Shown: positions 34,347 through 42,920 of the stretch, piece by piece | Numbering within the stretch: position 1 is the stretch's first letter | How the letters are laid out: each line of letters opens with the position of its first letter | Source of the DNA: Alkalihalobacillus bogoriensis ATCC BAA-922 | GTDB taxonomy: Bacteria; Bacillota; Bacilli; Bacillales; Bacillaceae_F | NCBI RefSeq assembly: GCF_000621445.1 | Contig: NZ_KK211278.1 | Location: 186,001-250,000 of the forward strand | Reading direction: 5' to 3' | Length of the DNA stretch: 64,000 nt | Notes under the pieces: generated by a model | Databases searched by the model: none | What the model was told of the DNA's origin: nothing | What the model saw: only the letters and a program-made list of their open reading frames with translations | Program-made: the position numbers and the translations under genes

Positions 34347-34739
34347 TTAGAAAGAAAAAAACTGAAAATAACTATATAACAGCCAAAGAAAACTAATAAC
34401 AACTAATAATGCGCCTAACCATTCATGCAGATAACTTTTTTCCTGGCGAAATCGAATCCATCCTTCTACCCCTCTAGTTAAAAATAATAAAAAGAAAAAG
34501 AGAAACAAAGGCATGGCTCTTAATACATTTGAATCAGAGGTAATAAGCCAAAAATTTGTGAAAAGAAAAAGCAGGAAGAGAAGAACTTCGATCGATACAA
34601 AAAGACGCGGTCTCCCTTTAGTAAAAGGACTAAGCGTTTTTCGTTGAATCTTCCATTTTCGTTTTAATAGAGCTTCTGATAGAACGTAATAAAATAGTAT
34701 GAGTATTGCAAGACCGATAAAAACAGTAGTTTGATTCAT
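34347..34739 (-). CDS. DUF4181-like membrane protein
   Basis: This 130-aa protein has four hydrophobic segments (about 5-22, 48-66, 74-90 and 105-125). The phrase FLTRGVEGWIRFRQEKSYLH between the third and fourth resembles the DUF4181 family of Bacillus, function unknown. The ATG at 34739 follows AACGGAGGAGAAACA; the reading from 34781 adds no plausible sequence. It is transcribed alone and faces element D. Confidence 0.78.
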   Translation of the reverse strand: MNQTTVFIGLAILILFYYVLSEALLKRKWKIQRKTLSPFTKGRPRLFVSIEVLLFLLFLFTNFWLITSDSNVLRAMPLFLFFFLLFLTRGVEGWIRFRQEKSYLHEWLGALLVVISFLWLLYSYFQFFSF

Positions 34740-34907
34740 TGTTTCTCCTCCGTTTAACAAAAGTGCCGTTGGTAGACACATTTCTTCTTATGTGACAGCT
34801 TGAAATGTTGTAACTAAGTATTTCCCTGTTTCCTTTAGCCCGCGTTTTCTCTCTCCATTTTAACATTTATTTCCGTTTACAAGTAAGACAATATAGGAAA
34901 ATTATTC

Positions 34908-34926
34908 TTGACGTTGACCTAACGTC
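34908..34926 (+). promoter_or_regulatory. MerR-type operator/promoter
   Basis: TTGACG (34908-34913) is a good -35 box and is embedded in the dyad GACGTT (34910-34915), GACCT, AACGTC (34921-34926). MerR regulators bind such dyads in the -35/-10 spacer, and the MerR gene starts 42 nt downstream. Autoregulation is likely. Confidence 0.65.
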
Positions 34927-34967
34927 ATGATGTATGTTGTAGAAAAGGACAAAAGATAGGTGAGAGC

Positions 34968-35693
34968 ATGTATACCGTTAAAAGATTCGCAAACATGACA
35001 GGTGTGACAGAACGGACGTTGCGTTATTATGACCGGAAAGGAGTGTTAACACCGTCTGTTTATTCAAGTCAAGGGCATCGGTTATATCAAGACGAAGATT
35101 TATTCAAAATGCAACAGATTGTAACATTAAAATATTTAGGATTTTCATTGGCTGATATAAAAGCATTTTTATCTGAAGACTCAGAGCGTAGTATGCAGCG
35201 CTCCCTTCAAATGCAAAAACAGTTGCTTGAACAAAAGCGGGCAGAGCTTGATCATGTCATTCAAACCATTTCGAAAGTAGAAACGATGATTAAAGAAGAC
35301 ATCCATAGTGATTTGATTTTAATGATTATCCATTCGATCCAACATGAGAACGCTCAAAAACAATGGCTGGCCAACCATGTTTCAGATGATACGGTTGAAC
35401 GAGTTTTTATGAAGCATCTACCGGAAGAAGAACGAACGATGATTGAAAATAAGGTTTTAGAGTTAGTAAAGAACATCCAACAGTACTATGAAAAAGATGT
35501 TCCACCTGACGATAAGCGAGTGCAAGTGATTATTGAGGAGCTTTTTACTTGTCTACATGAAGTGATCGACCCTAGAGATTTAGAAGAACTAGAAACCGTC
35601 GAATTTAGTGAGGACTCGTTATTTTTGTTTTCCTTTATGTCAAAAGAACTTCAAAACTATATTGAACAAGCGGCTGGCTTTTATCAAAAATAA
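34968..35693 (+). CDS. MerR family transcriptional regulator (TipA-like)
   Basis: This 241-aa protein has a MerR DNA-binding domain (residues 1-70: YTVKRFANMTGVTERTLRYY and LGFSLADIKAFLSE), a dimerisation coiled coil (about 75-115, LQMQKQLLEQKRAELD), and a C-terminal domain of 120 residues of the TipAS type that binds small hydrophobic ligands. The serine hydrolase gene follows after 30 nt and is a likely target. An ideal dyad operator lies in its own promoter. Confidence 0.9.
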   Translation: MYTVKRFANMTGVTERTLRYYDRKGVLTPSVYSSQGHRLYQDEDLFKMQQIVTLKYLGFSLADIKAFLSEDSERSMQRSLQMQKQLLEQKRAELDHVIQTISKVETMIKEDIHSDLILMIIHSIQHENAQKQWLANHVSDDTVERVFMKHLPEEERTMIENKVLELVKNIQQYYEKDVPPDDKRVQVIIEELFTCLHEVIDPRDLEELETVEFSEDSLFLFSFMSKELQNYIEQAAGFYQK

Positions 35694-35723
35694 TAATGAT
35701 GATGAGAATGGGGGAGATTCTCT

Positions 35724-36812
35724 ATGATTGATTTGCAAACGAATCCATATGTAAAACAAGAACTAAAACATGCTAAAAATGCGAGTATAGCGGTCGGTGT
35801 TGTGACGAAAGACGAAACATTTATCACAGGCGAGCTGTTTGAGCATTTAGGTGAATATGAGATTGGCGATTACTTATTTGAAATCGGGTCGACAACAAAA
35901 ACGTTTACTAGTTTGCTTTTAGCAAAGCTCGTTCAAGAAAAGATAATCTCGTTAGATGAACCGATAAAATCATACAAACGAGAATATGAGAAGGCTCTTT
36001 CCTACAATGGAAAAGATATTACGTTTAAACATCTTTCGACCCATCTCTCAGGGTTACCGAGAGAGGATATGAAAACGATTCGAAAACGCATGAAAAAGAA
36101 TAAACATGATAAGGATAACCCATATAAATATTATACTGAAGCTGACTTTCATCAATTTTATTTAGACTTCGATTTAAAAAGAGAGATTGATAAGAAGTGG
36201 AAGTATTCGAATATCGGAGTAGGTTTATTAGGAAACTTGTTAGCGGATATTGTAGGGGCAACTTCATATGAGGAAGCGATAAAAACGCATATTCTTACAC
36301 CGTTACAGTTACATAATACATGTGTAACGCCTTCTAGTGAACAATTGAAAAGGTATGTACCCGCATTTAACAAAAAAGGATCGCGAATTCCACCAATTGA
36401 AATTCCAGCTATGGCTGGGGCAGGTGCTTTGAAAAGCACGATAAACGACATGCTGATGTATTTACAATATCAACTAGGTTTACGGGAAAGTTCTTTGTCA
36501 CAAGCGATACAAATGACCCATGAGCCCCATGGAAAGACACCGTGGAAAACTTGTCAAATGGGATTAGGATGGATGCTGGAAACTAAAAAGTGGAGTGACT
36601 CCCCCGTCATTCATCATGGCGGGACAACGATGGGCTTTCATACGTATTGTGGATTTGTAAAAGAACAACAAATCGGTATCGTCATATTCTCAACGATCCA
36701 ATTAAAGCTGTTTAGAATGGTGAAAATGCTTTTACAATTAACGGATGGGGTGAATGTAAAAATAGCAGAGTCGATTTTCAAAGGTTATATTGAAAAACAA
36801 AAAGAAAGATGA
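35724..36812 (+). CDS. Serine hydrolase, beta-lactamase (class C-like) family
   Basis: This 362-aa protein has the three active-site motifs of class C-like serine hydrolases: SxxK as STTK near residue 57, YxN as YSN near 156, and HxG as HHGG near 297. No signal peptide is seen, so it is probably cytoplasmic; relatives include esterases and D-aminopeptidases as well as beta-lactamases. The gene follows the MerR gene. A remnant of a near-identical 3' end occurs at 38803-38883. Confidence 0.88.
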   Translation: MIDLQTNPYVKQELKHAKNASIAVGVVTKDETFITGELFEHLGEYEIGDYLFEIGSTTKTFTSLLLAKLVQEKIISLDEPIKSYKREYEKALSYNGKDITFKHLSTHLSGLPREDMKTIRKRMKKNKHDKDNPYKYYTEADFHQFYLDFDLKREIDKKWKYSNIGVGLLGNLLADIVGATSYEEAIKTHILTPLQLHNTCVTPSSEQLKRYVPAFNKKGSRIPPIEIPAMAGAGALKSTINDMLMYLQYQLGLRESSLSQAIQMTHEPHGKTPWKTCQMGLGWMLETKKWSDSPVIHHGGTTMGFHTYCGFVKEQQIGIVIFSTIQLKLFRMVKMLLQLTDGVNVKIAESIFKGYIEKQKER

Positions 36813-37091
36813 GGAGAAAAAATTAACGGGTTCGGTTTTGAAGTACAAAATCGCAATTCGCAGTCGAATTAGTAGGAAAAATAACTAGTATATTGAATGA
36901 ATTTAGCAGGGGAATTGGTGTTTCTCCTGCTTTTCTTTAATTTCCTGAAAAAAATACAGGTTTTCTGGATATTTATGTTAATATATTAATGTAAGTTATA
37001 AAGACTTTGTGAAAAGATGTACTTAACGTAACGGAGCAGAAGAGTTTAAGAGTGGTTGTGCAGTTTAGTAAAGTTACAAAGGAGGAGAAAG

Positions 37092-37961
37092 TTGGGGAGC
37101 GAAAATAATTTTCATGAGATAAAAACTTTGAGTTTAACAGTAAAAATAATTGTCTTGTTCGCAATTACGTTATCTGTATTTCTAACCATTGAACTTACAA
37201 CTGGTAATGATATGAACAACTTGTTTAATATTACGATACATATACTTCTTATTATATTAATTATCCGTTCCTTAAAGAAGCACCATATATCTATTAAATC
37301 AGTCATAGGAAGTTTAAGTATACAAAAGCACCCTTGGCTACAATTAATTTCTATGAAAATATTCTTGTTTATCTTCTCTACTTTATCCATAGTCGCCATT
37401 CTTTACGTCATCGGATTAGTGGATTCTACCTTCTATAGAGACATATTACTTGAAGAAAATAGCGAAATAATTGATATTAATCGAATGATTGTTACGCTTG
37501 TAATAGGTATTACATTAGTTCCAATTATGGAAGAACTATTTTTCAGAGGCTTTCTGTTAAATAAATGGGGAGAACGTATAGGTGTGACTAAGGCTGTTAT
37601 GTTGAGTTCATTGGTATTTGGAATTCTTCATTTTGACAGTGGTTTTATTGGTAGTTTTGTTAGTGGGATTTTTTATAGTTTTGTCTATATAAAATCAAAA
37701 ACGTTACTCGTGCCTATTATTCTCCATTCCTTTCATAACTTACTAGCTTTAAGTTTGGAGTTTATTCCTGATGGAGGAACTCCAATAAACTATGAAGATA
37801 TACCCCAATCAATAAATGAAATGCAGCTAGTATTTAGTATAGGGACACTTATATTCCTAATTCTAATTCCTATTGTTTGCTATGTTTTATATCGTTACAA
37901 TAAAGGTTCACTCAAGGTGACTCCTTATCAAAATAATAAATTAAATAATGTTACCTCATGA
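37092..37961 (+). CDS. CPBP family intramembrane metalloprotease
   Basis: This 289-aa polytopic protein (about eight membrane segments) has the CAAX-protease/bacteriocin-processing motifs EELFFRG near residue 152, FGILHFD near 177 and HSFHNLLA near 212, which supply the glutamates and histidines of the active site. Members process prenylated or bacteriocin peptides or give self-protection. AGGAGGAGAAAG precedes the TTG at 37092. It lies inside a segment bounded by a duplicated serine hydrolase 3' end. Confidence 0.92.
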   Translation: MGSENNFHEIKTLSLTVKIIVLFAITLSVFLTIELTTGNDMNNLFNITIHILLIILIIRSLKKHHISIKSVIGSLSIQKHPWLQLISMKIFLFIFSTLSIVAILYVIGLVDSTFYRDILLEENSEIIDINRMIVTLVIGITLVPIMEELFFRGFLLNKWGERIGVTKAVMLSSLVFGILHFDSGFIGSFVSGIFYSFVYIKSKTLLVPIILHSFHNLLALSLEFIPDGGTPINYEDIPQSINEMQLVFSIGTLIFLILIPIVCYVLYRYNKGSLKVTPYQNNKLNNVTS

Positions 37962-38007
37962 AATCGAAAAGATATTTTTCACTAAACAAGGTATTAGGAG
38001 GTACATT

Positions 38008-38341
38008 ATGACTGAAGACTTTTATTGTGATGAAGTATTAAGTGGTAAAACCCAAGTAAGAAAGGTATTGGAGACAGAAAACGTATTAGCCTATTATCTA
38101 TCATACAAGACCTTTTTGGCCAGTCCATATTGTTGCAATACCAAAGAAACATATCCCTTCTTTAATTACATTGGAAGAAAGTGATAACGAGTTATTATTA
38201 GAACTACTTGGAGTAATTAAAAAGGTTGCGACTAAGGTAACCGAGGAAAATGGGGCTTGTAGAGTAATTACAAACTTAGGAGGTTATCAGGATTCTAAAC
38301 ACCTCCATTGGCATATAGTTTCTGGAGATCCACTGAGATAG
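38008..38341 (+). pseudogene. HIT family hydrolase, frameshifted
   Basis: An ATG at 38008 behind TTAGGAGG starts MTEDFYCDEVLSGKTQVRKV, a normal HIT beginning. Near 38097-38110 the frame must shift to continue as RPFWPVHIVAIPKKHIPSL and on to the signature HLHWHIVSG and a stop at 38339-38341. All parts of a HIT protein of about 110 aa are there, so one indel has broken an otherwise intact gene. HIT proteins hydrolyse nucleotide phosphoramidates or dinucleotides. Confidence 0.85.
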
Positions 38342-38379
38342 CTGTTGAACGGGTGCGTTAGTTGAAGAAGTAAAAAAAT

Positions 38380-38423
38380 AGGACCACACATTTTAGATAT
38401 GTCTAATATGTGTGGTCCTTTCT
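38380..38423 (+). terminator. Terminator after the HIT gene
   Basis: AGGACCACACAT pairs with ATGTGTGGTCCT (ending 38419), extended by TTAGA/TCTAA, followed by TTT. Confidence 0.88.
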
Positions 38424-38802
38424 GTATCAACTGTTTTTGTTTTACGAACATTGTTGAGGAAGTAGGTCATCTTATCAGTATTTAACCACATTTCCTTGAA
38501 GTCCATACCTTGAAGGAACTTCGTTTCGTGGCGTTCTAAAAACTCCAAGCAACGCCGATACAGAAACTCTAACTAATCGTAATAATTTCTTATATGGGAA
38601 TTCATTTAACAAAAGACAATTGTTCCTCAACACACTAATTAGAAGAGGATGACATTAGTTATTACGAAAAAAGGAATGCTTTCGCTGAAAAGATCTTCAT
38701 GGATTATTACAATATCATTTATTAATACCATTGTCGTGCAAAAAAATAGAGTTGGATTTAATAAAATGGTTTGCTGTAAGGAATAAATCTTTTTAATTTA
38801 CC
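38424..38802. other. Degenerate stretch without intact gene
   Basis: No ORF with a start and ribosome-binding site was found. A minus-strand open stretch of about 58 codons ends at 38393 (with FLQGMDFKEMWLNTDKM) but lacks a start codon and resembles nothing I can name. The right part leads into the serine hydrolase remnant. It is probably decayed coding sequence. Confidence 0.5.
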
Positions 38803-38883
38803 ATGGAACAATTAACCTAGCTTGTTGAAAAAATAACAGATTTGATTTTCAAGGGTTATATAGAAAAACAAAAAGAAAGGTGA
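38803..38883 (+). pseudogene. Remnant of the 3' end of a second serine hydrolase gene
   Basis: The frame reads MEQLT, a stop, LVEKITDLIFKGYIEKQKER and a TGA. The intact gene at 35724 ends LQLTDGVNVKIAESIFKGYI EKQKER, so 25 aligned positions correspond with one internal stop. At DNA level the last 45 nt before the stop match the intact gene closely. Confidence 0.82.
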
Positions 38884-38912
38884 AGTCGAAAAAATGGGCT
38901 TCACCTTTCTTT
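38876..38912. terminator. Bidirectional terminator
   Basis: AAAGGTGAAG (38876-38885) pairs with CTTCACCTTT (38899-38908). It overlaps the remnant's stop codon and serves the convergent minus-strand gene. Confidence 0.82.
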
Positions 38913-38920
38913 CTGATTTA

Positions 38921-39199
38921 TCATTTCCAACCACGATATTTATCATAGTCTTCACCAGGGTTGATAAAGCTGAATCCTTTCACTTTTACAAAAATATAAT
39001 GGATAAGTAAACCGATAAGTGGAAAGCCGATAATCCAAAACCAAGTCCATATAGGTCCTAAGAAAATATGAAATAACAATGTAATACCGATAAAACCAAC
39101 ATAACGCGAAATTTGAATGAACAAAGGATCTTTTCGAACAAATGAATAAAAAATACGACGACCAATCAAAAGAGCGATAACGACTTGAAGAAGTAACAT
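38921..39199 (-). CDS. Small three-TM membrane protein
   Basis: This 92-aa protein has three hydrophobic segments (about residues 2-20, 30-50 and 53-73) and a soluble C-terminus ending EDYDKYRGWK. It is not recognised. It is transcribed alone; the ATG lies after AAGTTTGGTGATAAT, which contains a weak site. Confidence 0.7.
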   Translation of the reverse strand: MLLLQVVIALLIGRRIFYSFVRKDPLFIQISRYVGFIGITLLFHIFLGPIWTWFWIIGFPLIGLLIHYIFVKVKGFSFINPGEDYDKYRGWK

Positions 39200-39399
39200 A
39201 TTATCACCAAACTTTCCTGAGGTTAAATTTGTTTCCTTAAGGAAACTTTAATTTGATTTTATCGTAAAAACTAGATGCACACAAGGAGGAAAATAAATGA
39301 TTTAATGACTAACGAAAAATGTAATACAAGGTATGGAAACATATGATACACTTTTGTTAGCTAGTTTTACTGAAGCTTAAACTAAAGGAGAAAAATAAC

Positions 39400-40188
39400 A
39401 TGAGTCAAGATAATTTTGAAGAATACGATGACCCAATTTTATATGATAAAGAAAATGAATCGTATACACCGGAAATTCCGTTTTTAACAAAATGGGCTGC
39501 AAAACAACAAGGAACAATCATTGACATTGCATGTGGAACGGGCAGAATAACCATTCCACTAGCGAAAAGTGGTTATACGTTAATCGGTGTCGATGTACAT
39601 AACGGAATGTTACAGGAAGCTCGAAATAAATCTAGTAAGAAAAACGTAGATATACAATGGGTCGAACAAGACTGCACAAATTTCAAATTAGGAATAAAGA
39701 GTCGATTGATTTATTCGGTTGGCAACTCGTTTCAACACTTTTTAACGAGTGAGGATCAAGATGGGCTACTTGTCTCAGTAAACAAACATTTAGAAGAAGA
39801 TGGTGTGTTCATTTTTGGGACAAGATTTCCGAACGAAGATGAATTACTACAACCGATTACCGAAGAATATTGGAAAACGTATACGGATGATGAGACGCAT
39901 TGCCCTGTCGATGTGTATACAATCAGTCGTTATGATGCCCTAGAGCAAATCCAGCATTATACGACAATCCGTAAGTATAAAAACGAGTCAGATGAAATCG
40001 TTAATGAAAAGAACACAAACATTAGCTTAAGATATGTTTATCCAAAAGAAATGGAGCGTCTTCTGTTTATTCATGGATTTGAAATTGTAGATGTTTATAA
40101 AGATTGGAACGAAACACCTATCGATAATGCTAGTCATGAAATGGTTTATGTATGTAAGAAAAAAACACAATCTTTTCTAAGTAAATAA
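39400..40188 (+). CDS. Class I SAM-dependent methyltransferase
   Basis: This 262-aa protein has SAM motif I IIDIACGTGRITIPLA at about residues 43-58, the acidic strand-2 end LIGVDVHNGML, and a C-terminal half typical of Methyltransf_25 proteins (ISLRYVYPKEMERLLFIHGF near 205-224). AAAGGAGAAAAATAAC precedes the ATG. The substrate is unknown. Confidence 0.9.
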   Translation: MSQDNFEEYDDPILYDKENESYTPEIPFLTKWAAKQQGTIIDIACGTGRITIPLAKSGYTLIGVDVHNGMLQEARNKSSKKNVDIQWVEQDCTNFKLGIKSRLIYSVGNSFQHFLTSEDQDGLLVSVNKHLEEDGVFIFGTRFPNEDELLQPITEEYWKTYTDDETHCPVDVYTISRYDALEQIQHYTTIRKYKNESDEIVNEKNTNISLRYVYPKEMERLLFIHGFEIVDVYKDWNETPIDNASHEMVYVCKKKTQSFLSK

Positions 40189-40197
40189 CGAGCGCAG

Positions 40198-40228
40198 ACC
40201 ATCAATTTTAATATTGGTGGTTTTTTTA
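40198..40228 (+). terminator. Terminator after methyltransferase gene
   Basis: ACCATCAAT (40198-40206) pairs with ATTGGTGGT (40213-40221), followed by T residues. Confidence 0.85.
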
Positions 40229-40330
40229 ATTATTTTTAACGATACTTCAAAATAAACGCAACTAATGAAAACTTTACCATATTTGAAAAGGTATATGATA
40301 TTATATAGTAAACTAGTCTAGGGTGATAAT

Positions 40331-40864
40331 ATGAAACGATTGTTATTTTTTATGATGCTAGCATTTTTCGTATTAAATGGTTGTTCGAATGATGAAAGTG
40401 ATGATTATATTAAAATACCAAAAGATGAAGCCCCACGATTATGGAATAACGCGGATACTCAGCTTTGGGAATATGTGAAAGACGATTCGCTGGCGGAGGA
40501 AACTGGTTGGACGAGTGGGGTAACAGAATGGGAAAATGCTGATTTTGAGTTTGCAGAAGAATTAGCTGCACCGAATCAAAATTGGGACATGCCAGGATTG
40601 TTATTACAAGCATGGCTACATGATGTGGAATATAGTGAATGGCTTGGTATTGAAGTTTGGGAAATTACGACGAGAATTAATATGGTAAGTGAAGACATGG
40701 CAGAAGGGTTTATTTTAAGCTATGGCTTGTATGATGACTCGATATCGGGAACAGATATTAAATTGTCTATGAAACGAGAAAATGAGTATTGGTATATTGA
40801 AGATGTCAATGTTCGTCACCGTTGTTCAAGAGGTGTTAGTGAAGATTCACAGTTCTGTAATTAA
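40331..40864 (+). CDS. Lipoprotein of unknown function
   Basis: This 177-aa secreted lipoprotein has a signal peptide ending FFVLNGC (Cys18). The mature part is strongly acidic with many tryptophans (RLWNNADTQLWEYVKDD, YSEWLGIEVWEITTRINMV) and ends with a cysteine pair region HRCSRGVSEDSQFC. No family is recognised. It is followed by the riboswitch of the next gene. Surface exposure on an acidic, alkaliphile-like envelope is only a guess. Confidence 0.82.
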   Translation: MKRLLFFMMLAFFVLNGCSNDESDDYIKIPKDEAPRLWNNADTQLWEYVKDDSLAEETGWTSGVTEWENADFEFAEELAAPNQNWDMPGLLLQAWLHDVEYSEWLGIEVWEITTRINMVSEDMAEGFILSYGLYDDSISGTDIKLSMKRENEYWYIEDVNVRHRCSRGVSEDSQFCN

Positions 40865-40954
40865 CGTATCTTTGTAGAACTATTTCACTGTTCTTTAGTT
40901 ATATTGTTTTCATTAGCATGAAAAACGAGTAAAATAGAATAGAACTGGAAAATT

Positions 40955-41107
40955 GTAGCTAGGGTTCCGCTAGTGTATACACTAGGTCAGTGACCGAGGG
41001 CTACATCTTTTACTATATGTAAAAGGCACCTATTGACATAAAAGGTCCGAGGGGAAAGGTTCAGCGTATTTCGCATGCGTTGAAACTTTGCTTCGGGCCT
41101 TTTTTTA
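40955..41107 (+). promoter_or_regulatory. ykkC-class riboswitch, probable NDP (ADP/dADP) subtype, with terminator
   Basis: The core CTAGGGTTCCG (40959-40969) is diagnostic of the ykkC superfamily. P1 pairs GTAGC (40955-40959) with GCTAC (41000-41004), and P2 pairs within CTAGTGTATACACTAG (40970-40985). A long terminator follows: AAAAGGTCCGA near 41040-41050 pairs with TTCGGGCCTTTT near 41092-41104, enclosing a second hairpin. The downstream gene encodes a YjhB-like NUDIX hydrolase. Established work places ykkC subtype 2c, which senses ADP and dADP, before such genes. The subtype is assigned by context and not by the ligand pocket. Confidence 0.78.
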
Positions 41108-41113
41108 CATATA

Positions 41114-41143
41114 AGACGAAAAGACGCTCCCGCGTTTTTCTTA
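41114..41143 (+). repeat. Dispersed element R2, copy 3 (right end only)
   Basis: AAGACGAAAAGACGCTCCCG followed by CGTTTTTCTT matches the right end of the other R2 copies. It lies between the riboswitch terminator and the ribosome-binding site of the NUDIX gene. Confidence 0.68.
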
Positions 41144-41160
41144 ATTTAGGAGGGGAAAAG

Positions 41161-41601
41161 ATGAAAAGAATTGATGCAGTCAAAGCGGCAGTAGCGGTTA
41201 TTATTTTCAATGAGCAAAAGCAAGTGTTACTGCAAAAAAGGAAAGATGTTGGATTGTGGGGAATTCCTTCTGGGCACATTGAAATCGGAGAAACCGTTGA
41301 ACAAGCAGCAATTCGAGAGGTAAAAGAAGAAACGAATGTGGACATTACAATCAAAAAGTTAATTGGCGTATACTCAGACCCAGATTCACAAAGGTTTGAA
41401 TACCCAAATGGAGAAGTTGTCCATTTTATAACATCGTGTTTTCTTGCCGAAATAACAGGCGGAGAAGTAAGCTGTAACGAAGAGGAATCACTAGAGATTA
41501 AATTTTTTGATGTCGATGATTTACCGAACAATTTATTAAAAATGCATCCGCAATGGTTAAAGGATGCACTTGCACAAAGGGAGTTAGCGTTTATCCGTTA
41601 A
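41161..41601 (+). CDS. NUDIX hydrolase, YjhB-like
   Basis: This 146-aa protein has the Nudix box GHIEIGETVEQAAIREVKEE TN at about residues 39-61 (G-x5-E-x7-RE-x2-EE-x-N), the tight fold opening AAVAVIIFNEQKQVLLQKR and the conserved ending FFDVDDLPNNLLKMHPQW. It should hydrolyse a nucleotide or nucleotide-sugar diphosphate. TTAGGAGGGGAAAAG precedes the ATG; the reading from 41080 begins in the riboswitch terminator. Control by the upstream riboswitch suggests a link to nucleoside diphosphate levels. Confidence 0.92.
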   Translation: MKRIDAVKAAVAVIIFNEQKQVLLQKRKDVGLWGIPSGHIEIGETVEQAAIREVKEETNVDITIKKLIGVYSDPDSQRFEYPNGEVVHFITSCFLAEITGGEVSCNEEESLEIKFFDVDDLPNNLLKMHPQWLKDALAQRELAFIR

Positions 41602-41646
41602 TCATTGGATAAATAGGATGGTAAGGGAAATCGAATAGGAAGAAGA

Positions 41647-41689
41647 GGAAAAGAGTTGACCATATAATCAACTGGTTCAACTCTTTTCC
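41647..41689. terminator. Bidirectional terminator
   Basis: GGAAAAGAGTTGA (41647-41659) pairs with TCAACTCTTTTCC (41677-41689) between convergent genes. Confidence 0.9.
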
Positions 41690-41699
41690 TTCCATTTTT

Positions 41700-42860
41700 T
41701 TACTCGTCGTCATCTTGAAACATATACTGCTTCGTATTGTATTTCACACTTAACACTAATCCAATGGCAAGGCATGAAGCTAGAAGTGCACTGCCACCAT
41801 AGCTTAAAAAAGGTAATGCAAACCCTGTGACAGGAAGTAATCCAACGTTCATTCCGATGTTTTGAAACACTTGAAAAGCCAACATTCCTGCTACTCCGGC
41901 ACATAGGTAAGAGCCAAATTTATCATGACAGTGTAACCCGATCATAATCACTCGATAAATAAGGAAGAAATATAAAATTACGATAAGGCTTGTACCAACA
42001 AAACCGTGAGTATGTCCGATCACTGCAAAGATAAAATCAGTATGGGCTTCTGGTAAATAAAACAATGAATCTTCTCTTCCATACATCGTCCCAGACCCAA
42101 TAGCAGACATTGATAGAATCGTTTGATAGCCAGCATCTGAATGTTCTGTTGGCATGAGCCAACCGTAAAATCGTTTCACTTGGTAAGGCTCGAGGTGATT
42201 TAAAAAATATTTTTCTAGTACCTCGTGTTTCGTAAAAAATAAATAAACAAACCCGAAAATAGCAAGTACCGGAGTTAAAATCATCGTAAGTACTAACTTA
42301 ATATCAATATCGGAAACGAGGATGATAGAAATAAAAATCGATAATGTTACCATAATCACACCCATATCTGGTTGACGCATGAAAATGAGAATGGGAGGGA
42401 CCATGGTTACGAGCAGCTTTAGTAAAAGAAGGCTATCATTTTTAAATTTACTCATCGTCTCCTTACGGTTATGGCTATATAGAATTGAGCTCATCGAAAT
42501 AATTAAAAAAACTTTCATGAGTTCAGAAGGTTGAAATGAACCGATAAAAGGTAATCGGTACCATCTAACCGCACCTTTAATGTTCGGTGCGAGTACATCA
42601 GGAACGATAAAAAGACCAAGTAAGATGAGGATACCTAGGCCATATAAAATCCAATGTATCTTTTTTAAACTATCAAAATCAAAAATAGCGACCGAGATCA
42701 TGATAATAAAGCCAACTATACAAAAGAGAATTTGTTTCAGCAAATAGCCGTCCCCATATTGCTCAAGGTGCTGGGCTTGGAAGATGTAATAGCAGCTTGC
42801 AACGAATAATAGAAAAATAATAAAAAGAATATTGTAATCAAGTTTATCTGTGTTTTTTAT
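41700..42860 (-). CDS. FtsW/RodA/SpoVE (SEDS) family protein, probable ATA start
   Basis: This polytopic SEDS protein of 386 aa has about ten membrane segments and family landmarks: GFIIMISVAIFDF near residue 65, WYRLPFIGSFQPSELMKVFL near 110-130, RQPDMGV near 175, and the signature INVGLLPVTGFALPF-type ending GMNVGLLPVTGFALPFLSYG near 350-370. SEDS proteins polymerise glycan with a class B PBP. No ATG, GTG or TTG stands where the protein should begin: GCGGAGGG is 7 nt before an ATA codon that opens xKNTDKLDYNILF, the normal SEDS N-terminus. The only earlier start, TTG at 42962, precedes the promoter. Confidence 0.85.
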   Translation of the reverse strand: MKNTDKLDYNILFIIFLLFVASCYYIFQAQHLEQYGDGYLLKQILFCIVGFIIMISVAIFDFDSLKKIHWILYGLGILILLGLFIVPDVLAPNIKGAVRWYRLPFIGSFQPSELMKVFLIISMSSILYSHNRKETMSKFKNDSLLLLKLLVTMVPPILIFMRQPDMGVIMVTLSIFISIILVSDIDIKLVLTMILTPVLAIFGFVYLFFTKHEVLEKYFLNHLEPYQVKRFYGWLMPTEHSDAGYQTILSMSAIGSGTMYGREDSLFYLPEAHTDFIFAVIGHTHGFVGTSLIVILYFFLIYRVIMIGLHCHDKFGSYLCAGVAGMLAFQVFQNIGMNVGLLPVTGFALPFLSYGGSALLASCLAIGLVLSVKYNTKQYMFQDDDE

Positions 42861-42893
42861 GACTGTACCCTCCGCTACATACTTTTTTACTAA

Positions 42894-42920
42894 ATTATAC
42901 CATTGTGTTACAAACTTATT
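42894..42920 (-). promoter_or_regulatory. Extended -10 promoter of the SEDS gene
   Basis: On the minus strand, TGGTATAAT (TATAAT at 42899-42894) forms an extended -10 box 35 nt before the proposed ATA start. The -35 region is weak (no good TTGACA match at 17 nt). Transcription starting here would exclude the upstream TTG at 42962. Confidence 0.65.

Noticed and set aside
38393-38569. Minus-strand open frame of about 58 codons as a transposase remnant
   Set aside because: It has no start codon and no motif I recognise; its end overlaps the HIT terminator. It is kept only as part of a degenerate stretch.
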